From: Legionella birminghamensis
GTDB lineage: Bacteria; Pseudomonadota; Gammaproteobacteria; Legionellales; Legionellaceae
NCBI RefSeq assembly: GCF_900452515.1
Contig: NZ_UGNW01000001.1
Location: 372,001-436,000 of the forward strand
Direction: 5' to 3'
DNA: 64,000 nt
How positions within the stretch are numbered: position 1 is the first letter of the stretch; the number at the start of each line of letters is the position of its first letter. The position numbers and the translations under genes are program-made. Below, one piece after another: positions 48,723 through 56,825 of this stretch. The notes beneath the pieces are model-generated. The model had not been told where the DNA came from. It searched no databases and worked only from the letters and a program-made list of their open reading frames with translations.

Positions 48723-49664
48723 ATGTTAAATTTGAAAAAAACAGCGGTAGCTGTTCTTGCTTTAGGTAGCAGTGCAGTATTTGCTGGAACCATGGGTCCT
48801 GTTTGCACCCCTGGCAATGTTACAGTTCCTTGCGAAAGAACAGCTTGGGACTTTGGTGTATCTGCTCTTTATCTTGAGCCTGTATACAGTGGCGATTTCG
48901 GTTACCACGGTGCATTTGTTGATCCATTCACTGGCAACTACCGTTTCAACGAAAATGATCCTGATTTCGATTGGGGCTTCAAAATCGAAGGTTCTTACCA
49001 TTTCAGCACTGGAAATGATCTGACTGTTAACTGGTACCATTGGGACAATGATGATGATCGTGGTATCAACACTTACGATTATTTCCTGGATGCTAACGTA
49101 CCTTATCACCTGAGCTGGGAACCTAAATGGGATGCTGTTAACGTTGAATTCGGTCAACACGTTGATTTCGGCGAATTCAAAAACATCCGTTTCCACGGTG
49201 GTGTTCAGTATGCTCGTATCGAACATGATCTGAGACTGCGTCCTTGGTACTATGATGGTGTAACAACTAACAGCCGTTTCGAAACTAAATTCAGTGGTTT
49301 CGGTCCTCGTGTTGGTGCTGACATGTCTTACGACTGGGGTAATGGATTTGCTATCTATGCAAATGGCGCTACTGCAATCCTGGTTGGTGACAGCGATTTC
49401 AGCAACGGTATTGTCGCTTCCAGCCTGGGCTACGCTCACGGTTCCAAAACTTCTATGGTTCCTGAGTTAGAAGCTAAACTGGGTGCTAAGTACACTTATG
49501 CAATGGCACAAGGTGACCTGACTCTGGATGCTGGTTGGATGTGGGTTAACTACTTCAACGTGAACCACGTTGGATATCCTGCTGCTGGCTTCCCAACTGT
49601 CAACGAAAGCGACTTCGCTCTGCACGGTCCTTACGTTGGTCTGAAATGGGTCGGTAACGTATAA
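48723..49664 (+). CDS. ompS: Legionella major outer membrane protein (MOMP/OmpS family)
   Basis: Outer-membrane porin of 313 residues; in L. pneumophila the MOMP is the most abundant surface protein, linked to complement-mediated uptake. The signal peptide ends near residue 21 (AVFA-GTM). The mature N terminus has the [20 protein letters not shown] signature with two cysteines that can crosslink porin subunits. Alternating aromatic beta-strands follow, and the protein ends in the [12 protein letters not shown] strand. Codon use is strongly biased to a few codons (GGT, GCT, AAC, CTG), fitting very high expression, as does the near-consensus promoter. A strong terminator follows, then a paralogue. 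Confidence 0.9.
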   Translation: MLNLKKTAVAVLALGSSAVFAGTMGPVCTPGNVTVPCERTAWDFGVSALYLEPVYSGDFGYHGAFVDPFTGNYRFNENDPDFDWGFKIEGSYHFSTGNDLTVNWYHWDNDDDRGINTYDYFLDANVPYHLSWEPKWDAVNVEFGQHVDFGEFKNIRFHGGVQYARIEHDLRLRPWYYDGVTTNSRFETKFSGFGPRVGADMSYDWGNGFAIYANGATAILVGDSDFSNGIVASSLGYAHGSKTSMVPELEAKLGAKYTYAMAQGDLTLDAGWMWVNYFNVNHVGYPAAGFPTVNESDFALHGPYVGLKWVGNV

Positions 49665-49682
49665 TAGCTGTACAGCTTTAGT

Positions 49683-49713
49683 AAAGCCCATCACTAGTGA
49701 TGGGCTTTTTTTT
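49683..49713 (+). terminator. Rho-independent terminator between the two MOMP genes
   Basis: AAAGCCCATCA and TGATGGGCTTT form a perfect 11-bp stem around CTAG, followed by a run of eight T. It ends only 17 bases ahead of the second gene's ATG, so it must sharply reduce read-through. Confidence 0.9.
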
Positions 49714-49729
49714 ACGAAATGGAGTGAAT

Positions 49730-50704
49730 ATGTTGAAAAAAACGACTTTGGCTGTGTTAGGCTTGACTGTAAGTACCATGGCTTCTGCAGGGATGTACTC
49801 TGAGCCTCCTGCACCTACCTGTACACCAGGTGATGTTACAGTTCCCTGTGAAGCGAAACAATGGGATTTGGGCATACAGGCGCTTTACCTGCAACCTATT
49901 TACAGCGCTCAACGCGGTTATGAACTGGGTGGAACCTTACTTAACAATTACTACAATGACGTTGATCCTGATTGGGGTTGGGGCTACCGCCTGGAGGGTT
50001 CCTATCATTTCAGTACTGGTAATGATATAACAGCAACCTGGATGCACTATGATGCGGACAGCAGGCTTGCTCCCTATTATGGTCCTTACTATGTGACTGC
50101 ACTTGAAGACTTTCTTCCAGGAACATTCCGTCAGTATGTTGACAACCGCTTTGACCAGGTCAATCTGGTAATGGGGCAACATGTAGATTTCGGCCTGCTT
50201 AAAAATGCTCGTTTTTATGGCGGTTTACAGTATGCTGATATTCAGGTTGATTCAACTTATTACTATAATGTTCCATTAACAGTACAAGCGGGTACTTTTG
50301 GTGTCAGAACATTTAACAATACAGATTTCAATGGCGTAGGTCCGGTTATTGGTATTGATTACGCCTATGATGTAACTCCAAGCTTTAGCATCACTGCTAA
50401 CACTGCGGGCTCTATTCTTTATGGTACTTCCAGAATTAACCGAGCTGATGTTTATAATGTTGGCCTGGTTGCCCTAAATGACTATGGCTCAAAACATAGC
50501 ATTGTACCCAGCGTAGAGGCTAAACTGGGAGCTAACTATGCTTATCCGGTAGCGCAGGGAATGCTGAATATTCAAGGTGGATATCAGGTTGTTAACTATT
50601 TTAACGCCTTGCAAGATATTGAATTCCAATGCTGTACACGTACCGTGGCCTTTAGTGATTTTGGTCTTTATGGTCCATACTTCGGTCTTAAATGGGTTGG
50701 ATAA
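49730..50704 (+). CDS. Second MOMP-family outer membrane protein (tandem paralogue)
   Basis: A 324-residue paralogue of the preceding porin. The signal peptide ends near residue 20 (MASA-GMY). The mature start keeps the CTPGDVTVPCEAKQWDLGIQALYL signature (in two parts) and the last strand GPYFGLKWVG. The start at 49730 is chosen since GGAG lies ahead and the signal peptide begins there; the frame extends back to 49697 only through the terminator hairpin. Codon use is less biased than in the first copy, suggesting lower expression. An extra cysteine pair (QCCTR) lies near the C terminus. No separate promoter is seen in the 65 bases between the genes, so expression probably depends on leakage through the terminator. 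Confidence 0.88.
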   Translation: MLKKTTLAVLGLTVSTMASAGMYSEPPAPTCTPGDVTVPCEAKQWDLGIQALYLQPIYSAQRGYELGGTLLNNYYNDVDPDWGWGYRLEGSYHFSTGNDITATWMHYDADSRLAPYYGPYYVTALEDFLPGTFRQYVDNRFDQVNLVMGQHVDFGLLKNARFYGGLQYADIQVDSTYYYNVPLTVQAGTFGVRTFNNTDFNGVGPVIGIDYAYDVTPSFSITANTAGSILYGTSRINRADVYNVGLVALNDYGSKHSIVPSVEAKLGANYAYPVAQGMLNIQGGYQVVNYFNALQDIEFQCCTRTVAFSDFGLYGPYFGLKWVG

Positions 50705-50745
50705 TTGACTAAAGACTCTCTGAAGTCTTTATGCTGAAAGCTTGC

Positions 50746-50772
50746 TGTCATTCCCGGTTCGCGGGAGTGACA
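50746..50772. repeat. Palindromic hairpin after the second MOMP gene
   Basis: TGTCATTCCCG and CGGGAGTGACA-type arms form an 11-bp stem (one G-T pair) with a short GTTCG-like loop. No T-tract follows. The TGTCATTCCCG...GTGACA pattern resembles palindromes repeated in many intracellular gammaproteobacteria. Confidence 0.5.
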
Positions 50773-50828
50773 GATTCATAAAATATGTTCTGTTCTCCTC
50801 CTTTCTTTCAAGATAAAAATTACACAAT

Positions 50829-50861
50829 TGGCTGGCCAGCCAGGGTTCTGCAGGCTATAAT
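50829..50861 (+). promoter_or_regulatory. Promoter with overlapping palindrome for the LbtU-like porin gene
   Basis: A perfect -10 TATAAT (50856-50861) lies 49 bases before the GTG start. At the -35 position is a perfect 14-base palindrome, TGGCTGGCCAGCCA (50829-50842), with no good -35 hexamer. This arrangement suits a promoter that is repressed or activated by a dimeric regulator. It does not resemble a Fur box. Confidence 0.5.
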
Positions 50862-50909
50862 CGTCCTCGCCTTTATGTGGAAGAAAAAAAAAATAAGTCA
50901 GGAGTACCC

Positions 50910-52562
50910 GTGAAACACAAAGCTTTAATCATTGCCCTGGCCGCAGTTTCAGTCCCGGTAATTGCAGCCGATAATGAACAATTACAACAACAAATCCTGC
51001 AATTACAACGTCAGACTCAAGAGCTGCAAAATCAGCTAAGCCAATTGCAAAAGCAATTAGTCGCTCAGTCATCGCTTAACAAGAATACTGTCCAAAGAGC
51101 AAAATCCGGCAATACAAAATCGGTTGTAAAACCAGTTAGGCTTACTCGAAAACCACCGCAAACAGCACAGCAAACGGCGCCCGCTCCAGTTACAAAATCA
51201 GCGCAGACAGGCGCAAGTACCACTTACCGATTCCACAGCGCACCTTTATCAATTCATACACCCGAAGGACACCCGGAGTCGATTGGTTTTTATCCAACCG
51301 CACTTTTGGCTGACAATCAGGTTGTTACTTATATAGCAGGAACCCCGGTTGTTACTTCACCCTATCTGGGTGATCGACCCGCATTTGATGGCTCTGATTA
51401 TATCGTCAATATTTCCAGTATTAACCGTGATATCCGCCTGATGCAGCAGAGAAGACGCTTGTATGATGCTTATCAGCGTATTGGTTATCCTGTTCCGAAT
51501 ACCCCAATTATCGCGCTGAGCGGAAAGGCTGAACCGGTTGCCAGTTTCAGTCAGCCCTATGTTGGCCAGTCAAGCGGTGATTTAACGCTGGGATCCAGTG
51601 AGCTGGATGTGGCGGCGGCCTTGAATAGCTATGTCGAGGCATTTATCGGTATTGCTTATGATGAGAGTCCTCCTGATGTTGGTGGCCAACGTCTGGCAAA
51701 CTCTGCCTTTGGTCTGAATCTTGGATTTGTTAACATCGGCAATCTGGATGAAAGCCCCTTTTACTTTACGGCTGGACAGCTTTATGCGCCTTTTGGCCGT
51801 TATTCCAGTTCAATGATTAGCTCGCCTATTACTCAGTCGATTACGCGAACGAAAACCAGGCCTTTTATTCTGGGTTATAAATCCCAGACGGATACAGGCC
51901 CATTTGCTGCAGTCTATGGATTCAAATCGGATACGACGCTCGGCCATTCGGCAGTTGGTGGTGTTAATCTCGGCTATATCTTTAAACATGGAGATGCGTC
52001 GGGTGAAGTGGGCGGCGGATTGATTGGTTCTATCGCCGATGCACAGGGCTTGCAGAGCACTGGATCTGCGCCTCTGACAACGTTTGGAGGATTCGCTTCT
52101 CCCACCAATGGTAATGAAGCGGTATCAAAACGCCAGGGCTTGAATATTCACGGTAACGTCAGTTTTGATCGATATAGCCTGACCGCTGAATGGGTAGGTG
52201 CAAGCAGGGCATTTCGTACACAGGATCTGAGCTTTAACGGGTATGGCGCCAAACCCCAGGGAGCTCAACTGGAAGGAGCGGTGACATTTATGGCATTTGA
52301 TAAGCCAGCCTCAGTTGCGCTTGGATATCAATGGTCTCAGGAAACACTTGCGCTCAACTTACCCAAGAGCCGTATCGCAGGTGTGTTTAATATTTCGATA
52401 TGGAAGGATACTGTCGAAAGCCTTGAATACCGCCACGACAAGGATTTTCCTGTCAGTGATTTCGCAAATGGTGCCGCGGCCCCTGGTCTATCGAACTCCA
52501 ATACAATCGGTACAGGAAAGTCAGCGGATTCTGTCATTGCGCAGATTGGCGTGTATTTTTAG
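50910..52562 (+). CDS. LbtU/FslE-family outer membrane porin, probable siderophore uptake protein
   Basis: A 550-residue outer-membrane beta-barrel. The start is GTG at 50910, with CAGGAG five bases ahead and a clean signal peptide (MKHKALIIALAAVSVPVIAA). A Gln/Leu-rich coiled coil (about 27-60) and a Pro/Ala/Thr linker come next, and then the barrel, whose segments YVEAFIGIAYDES, YFTAGQLYAPFGRYSSSMISSP and FILGYK resemble the DUF3573 proteins LbtU (legiobactin uptake in L. pneumophila) and FslE/FupA of Francisella. This assignment is from memory of the pattern. It would pair functionally with the IucA/IucC synthetase at 10.9 kb, although no Fur box is seen here. An alternative is a general porin of the same fold. 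Confidence 0.65.
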   Translation: MKHKALIIALAAVSVPVIAADNEQLQQQILQLQRQTQELQNQLSQLQKQLVAQSSLNKNTVQRAKSGNTKSVVKPVRLTRKPPQTAQQTAPAPVTKSAQTGASTTYRFHSAPLSIHTPEGHPESIGFYPTALLADNQVVTYIAGTPVVTSPYLGDRPAFDGSDYIVNISSINRDIRLMQQRRRLYDAYQRIGYPVPNTPIIALSGKAEPVASFSQPYVGQSSGDLTLGSSELDVAAALNSYVEAFIGIAYDESPPDVGGQRLANSAFGLNLGFVNIGNLDESPFYFTAGQLYAPFGRYSSSMISSPITQSITRTKTRPFILGYKSQTDTGPFAAVYGFKSDTTLGHSAVGGVNLGYIFKHGDASGEVGGGLIGSIADAQGLQSTGSAPLTTFGGFASPTNGNEAVSKRQGLNIHGNVSFDRYSLTAEWVGASRAFRTQDLSFNGYGAKPQGAQLEGAVTFMAFDKPASVALGYQWSQETLALNLPKSRIAGVFNISIWKDTVESLEYRHDKDFPVSDFANGAAAPGLSNSNTIGTGKSADSVIAQIGVYF

Positions 52563-52592
52563 TTTAATTTTACACATCCTTAGCACTTTTTG

Positions 52593-52622
52593 TTGGGCAA
52601 TAACCGACCAGCTATATATACT
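52593..52622 (+). promoter_or_regulatory. Promoter of the repeat surface-protein gene
   Basis: TTGGGC (52593-52598), an 18-base spacer and TATACT (52617-52622) lie 24 bases before the ATG at 52647. A GGGGGT ribosome site follows. Confidence 0.5.
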
Positions 52623-52646
52623 ATAAGTAGTAAGTTGGGGGTTTTG

Positions 52647-55600
52647 ATGGATTATGCGAACCACTCCGCTCGTGTTCTTCGCGTACATCAGACAGAGGGA
52701 ATTGTTCAAATTTACCGAAGCACGAACCAGCTGAGTGCAAATGAAAATTTTATTATAATCGAAAATGATATAATTGATACGTCGCTAGGAAGCCTAATCA
52801 TTGAAACAAATGATCATCAGTTATTAAGACTGTTGAAGGGGTTCCGCTTTAAATTAACGAGTTTGTTATTTGACGCGATAGAATCGAATTCCCCGCAATT
52901 ATATCAATTAATTTCCATGTACGATCAGAATCAGATGGCTAACATGGAATATAATCGCAGTAACCAGTATTACCTGGCTCTGCTTGCTGTTGCCATCGTT
53001 TCCTCGGTTACAGGGTATGTTGCCTATAAAGAATGGAATGACTGGTTCCCCGCTGCCGAAGGAGAGGAGCCAGGCTTTAGCTTCTTTAATTTGTCCTTTC
53101 TCTATGAACTTTTTAAAACCCTGGTCAGCCGCCTTGAGTTAATGGGCGACAGTAATGATTTTGCCAGCCAATCGCTGCTGGTTCCCTTAGGCGACCACTT
53201 CCAGGACGCCCTTTTAGCTGAATATAAACCGCGCGGAAAATCAATAGAAACCTCCACTTTGAGCGATACTTCAAATAACGACCAGTCACAGGATATTGAT
53301 AACTCGAAGTTCACTCCAACTCCCCCTGGTAATCCGAATGATCCCGGCGTAATTGTCTATGATCCTAAAGAGCCAGGCAATTTATCAGTGGATGGCCAAC
53401 TGGCATTGCGCAGTAGCGGTAGCGGTTATTCGATGAATCTCATCGGAAGAACGACTAACATTGAGCCAGGTTCGACAGTGATTGTTACGATTACTGACAG
53501 CCAGGGTAATCAGGTGCGCAGTCTTATTCCCGTCACTACAGGCGGCAGTTATAGCTTGAATGGCATTGATTTATCGGGCTTAATTGACGGCACCTTAACT
53601 ATTAATGCTACCGTTGTAGACGGATTAGGACAGATTGTCGCTGCTAATGATCAACTTGTATTGGATGCAATCGCAGGCGCTCTCAAGATTAATTTAACTA
53701 CTCAGCAAAATCAAAGCATTGTTGGAATTGGCGGTACATCGGCCGATATCCTATCTGGTCGTGTTTTGGATGCCTGGATTGTGGACAAACACGGACATAC
53801 AGTTAATGCCAAAGTCGTTATTAATCCTGACGGCAGTTTTAGCCTGGCCAATGTTAATGCCTCCAGCCTGACTGACGGAAAGATTACTGTTTCTATTGCC
53901 GGAGTTGATAATAACGGGCAAATTCTGCAGGCAACAGGCCAGGCTGAATTTGATGCTGTCCCAGGCTCGGTGACGGCGCAGGTTGTCACATTGACCCATT
54001 CCCCTTTAATTGATATCAATGGACAAACCACCGATATTCCTGCAGGCAGTATTCTGAATGTCACTATAAGCGATAATCACGGAAACGAAATTCATACAAC
54101 TGCTGTAGTCGGCAGTGACGGGCATTTTCAGACTAATCAGTTTGATGCCTCCTCATTAATTGATGGTCATATTGTGCTGGAAGTCACTGGAACAGATAAC
54201 AATGGCGTCATCAGAACGGCCAACGTCCCCGCTGAGCTGGATGCCTTGCAGGGCGCATTAACCACGGAGTTGACTACCTATCCCCATTCACCCTTAGTCG
54301 ACATAAGCGGGCAAAGTGTGGATGTTTATCCAGGAAGCGTCCTGACCATTACTATTAGCGATAGCCATGGCAATCAAGTATCAAGCACGACAACGGTCAA
54401 TAGTGATGGATCTTTCCAACTTAACCAGCTTGATGTGTCTGCCTTGGTGGATGGCAATGTGACTATTCAGGTGACAGGCACAGACAATAATGGCAATAGC
54501 CTTGTTGCCAGCGATACTACAGAGCTCGATGCATTGGTTAGCTCTATCAGCGCACAACTAGTAACGGTGAGCCACTCTCCACTTGTCGATATCAGTGGGC
54601 AGACTACAGACATATATCCCGGAACGGTATTAACCGTCATTGTGCAGGATACGCATGGACACCAGGTGTCCACTACGGCTGTTGTTGCGAGTGACGGCTC
54701 ATTTAATCTCAATCAACTAGATGTTTCATCCCTTACCGATGGGACTATTTCGGTACAGGTGACAGGCATTGACAATAATGGTGATCCGTTGACGGGGGGG
54801 CAGACAGCAAGCCTTGATGCGGTGGCCAGTTCGCTTACAGCCGATCTGGTTACCAGTAATTATTCCCCCTTTATCGATATTAGCGGGCATGCCGTTGATT
54901 TTTCATCCAGCACCATCAATTTTATTCTCAGTGATGCGGGAGGCAATCAGATTTCAGGGGTTGCTGCCTTGGATAGCAATGGCATGTTTCATATCAGCCA
55001 GCTCAATGCATCCAGTCTTAGCGATGGGCTTTTATCATTGCAGGTATTTGGCCAGGATAACAATGGCAATGCGCTTAGCGCACAGGATACGTCCATTTTC
55101 AATGCGGTTGACTCGCCGGCCGTGCTTAACATAACAAATCAATCGATTGAGTTTTACCGGGATGCCCAGGGTTTGCAATTGACGGATGCTCAGGCAGCCC
55201 AGTATCTCCTGTCACAGAAATTAAGCGGCAGCGGCGGGCAAACGATTACTGTGCCGGAACATGGGGTTGATTTGTCTAATACCATAATCAACACTCCCGT
55301 CCAGATAACGGTTAATTTTATAACCGAGGGATCTGCTAATAACAATATGGTGGGTTATTACATTTTTGATAGTAATGGCCAGATCATTTCGGATAAAGTG
55401 GGGTTTATGTGGCTGGCAACAGATACTCCCGACGGCAGTTCCCTGCATAATATTCGCTTTGGTATTTCTCAGTCAGGCACTTATACAATTTCGGATACCC
55501 TGCAGCCCGGCCAGGGAATTGGTTTTTTTGTAGTGGCTAATGGTTCCGCCCTTGCTGCCAACGCCAATTTAATTCAGGGAAATTATTCCAGCCTGGCTGA

Positions 55601-56825
55601 TCTCAATAATGATGTGACTATTGAAAATGGTCAGGTAAAAATTAATGGCACCGTTGTTAGCGGAGATGTTTTCTTTTCACATGACAATAGCCTTAATGCG
55701 GACTCAGCTATCAACAGTGATGCGCATGCAATTGGCGGTATCACTTTTAATAACACCGGAAACATGGCTGATTATGCCGGACTTCTGCTCATTGGTTTTG
55801 AGGACTTATTCGGTGCTGGCGACAGCGACTACAACGATTTAGTATTCAGCGTCAATATCGGCACTAATATCAACCAGCTCACCACGACCTCGGCCTCAGG
55901 CATTAATACCTTGACTGACATTGACAGCGCAGGGATTACCAGCGTTGAAATCAGTACCAGCGGATTTTTGGCGGGTGATCTGCTGCAGTTTAATGGAACA
56001 CTGCCTGGTGTAACAGTTGGAACAAACAGTATTATCATAACTTATCAAAACCAGAACTACCAGATTGATATCACCCAGATCAATGATGGCAACCCTTATC
56101 ATCTGCTTTTTTCAGGTCATGGCGGAGCGGTGCCTGTCGATGTGTTTGAGTTATTGCTTCAGGCGATAACTTTTGTGCCAGTAGCCTCCGAGACTAGCGG
56201 CGGCACGCGATCCATTCATTTTGCGATCACTGATGATGGCGGCGCGGTTGGCCATAACCAAATTGATTATACCGTAAGCATTGAAGATCTGGGTTTCAGC
56301 GGCCTGATGGCAACCCAGGATGTATCCAGTTTGAGTGCCGGAAATGAGGTGGTATATGTCACCGATGACCTGAGTCATTTGGGGATTATGTCTGGTACTT
56401 CTGGAATGGATACCATTCAATTTGATCAATTAAATATGGGCTTGAATGCCTCCGAGCTTAAAGACCATTTCATATCCAACTGGGAAATCATCGATATGAG
56501 CGGGAAGGGGAATAATAACCTGCAACTTGATTTCGAAGCGGTTCATCAATTGATTCAGAATAATCAACTTAATTTTGAATTGAGCAGCGGCGATCATGTT
56601 AATGTGCTAAAAATTATCGCTGATGGAAAGCAGTCAGCTGCCAGCACTGATTTTGACAGTATCAGTCTGGAAAGCGCGCATGTGACTCAGATTAATGATC
56701 CGAACCTTGCCAGCAATGAGCAATTGTTCAAATTAACCAACGCGCAGGATCAATCCGTTTATGTACAGACTGTCAGTATGACTGAACATTTGCCGCAGGT
56801 GCATGCAACGGAAGTCACGACCTGA
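52647..56825 (+). CDS. Large repeat surface protein, adhesin-like, with retention-module-like N terminus and DUF4114-like motif
   Basis: A 1392-residue protein. The start at 52647 follows GGGGGT. Residues 9-70 (VLRVHQTEGIVQIYR, then ENDIIDTSLGSLIIETNDHQ) resemble the N-terminal retention module of LapA-type adhesins. Next come a hydrophobic helix (about 108-126), a linker, six tandem repeats of about 96 residues (246-823) with the pattern hSPLVDISGQ...VTGTDNNG, and a region with FEDLFGAGDSDYNDLVF (1051-1067), as in DUF4114 proteins. The C terminus is beta-rich, with no GGxGxDxU repeats and no sortase or barrel anchor. The usual type I secretion partner genes are not nearby. I infer a secreted, surface-retained adhesin. 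The N-terminal helix is an oddity. Its stop directly abuts the stop of the opposite-strand effector gene. Confidence 0.75.
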   Translation: MDYANHSARVLRVHQTEGIVQIYRSTNQLSANENFIIIENDIIDTSLGSLIIETNDHQLLRLLKGFRFKLTSLLFDAIESNSPQLYQLISMYDQNQMANMEYNRSNQYYLALLAVAIVSSVTGYVAYKEWNDWFPAAEGEEPGFSFFNLSFLYELFKTLVSRLELMGDSNDFASQSLLVPLGDHFQDALLAEYKPRGKSIETSTLSDTSNNDQSQDIDNSKFTPTPPGNPNDPGVIVYDPKEPGNLSVDGQLALRSSGSGYSMNLIGRTTNIEPGSTVIVTITDSQGNQVRSLIPVTTGGSYSLNGIDLSGLIDGTLTINATVVDGLGQIVAANDQLVLDAIAGALKINLTTQQNQSIVGIGGTSADILSGRVLDAWIVDKHGHTVNAKVVINPDGSFSLANVNASSLTDGKITVSIAGVDNNGQILQATGQAEFDAVPGSVTAQVVTLTHSPLIDINGQTTDIPAGSILNVTISDNHGNEIHTTAVVGSDGHFQTNQFDASSLIDGHIVLEVTGTDNNGVIRTANVPAELDALQGALTTELTTYPHSPLVDISGQSVDVYPGSVLTITISDSHGNQVSSTTTVNSDGSFQLNQLDVSALVDGNVTIQVTGTDNNGNSLVASDTTELDALVSSISAQLVTVSHSPLVDISGQTTDIYPGTVLTVIVQDTHGHQVSTTAVVASDGSFNLNQLDVSSLTDGTISVQVTGIDNNGDPLTGGQTASLDAVASSLTADLVTSNYSPFIDISGHAVDFSSSTINFILSDAGGNQISGVAALDSNGMFHISQLNASSLSDGLLSLQVFGQDNNGNALSAQDTSIFNAVDSPAVLNITNQSIEFYRDAQGLQLTDAQAAQYLLSQKLSGSGGQTITVPEHGVDLSNTIINTPVQITVNFITEGSANNNMVGYYIFDSNGQIISDKVGFMWLATDTPDGSSLHNIRFGISQSGTYTISDTLQPGQGIGFFVVANGSALAANANLIQGNYSSLADLNNDVTIENGQVKINGTVVSGDVFFSHDNSLNADSAINSDAHAIGGITFNNTGNMADYAGLLLIGFEDLFGAGDSDYNDLVFSVNIGTNINQLTTTSASGINTLTDIDSAGITSVEISTSGFLAGDLLQFNGTLPGVTVGTNSIIITYQNQNYQIDITQINDGNPYHLLFSGHGGAVPVDVFELLLQAITFVPVASETSGGTRSIHFAITDDGGAVGHNQIDYTVSIEDLGFSGLMATQDVSSLSAGNEVVYVTDDLSHLGIMSGTSGMDTIQFDQLNMGLNASELKDHFISNWEIIDMSGKGNNNLQLDFEAVHQLIQNNQLNFELSSGDHVNVLKIIADGKQSAASTDFDSISLESAHVTQINDPNLASNEQLFKLTNAQDQSVYVQTVSMTEHLPQVHATEVTT
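53382..55115 (+). repeat. Six tandem ~288-bp repeats within the surface-protein gene
   Basis: Six head-to-tail units of about 96 residues each, starting at LSVDGQ, ALKINL, SVTAQV, ALTTEL, SISAQL and SLTADL. Units 3, 4 and 5 are the most alike (HSPLVDISGQ, VTGTDNNG); 1 and 6 are the most diverged, which is typical of unequal crossing-over in the middle of an array. Confidence 0.9.

Noticed and set aside
48762-49439. A 225-codon open frame antisense to the first MOMP gene
   Set aside because: It arises from the strong codon bias of the highly expressed gene. It has no ribosome site and a low-complexity product with no domain or signal.
53382-55115. RTX or cadherin calcium-binding repeats
   Set aside because: The units lack GGxGxDxUx nonapeptides and the full set of cadherin acidic motifs; DNNG occurs once per unit only.
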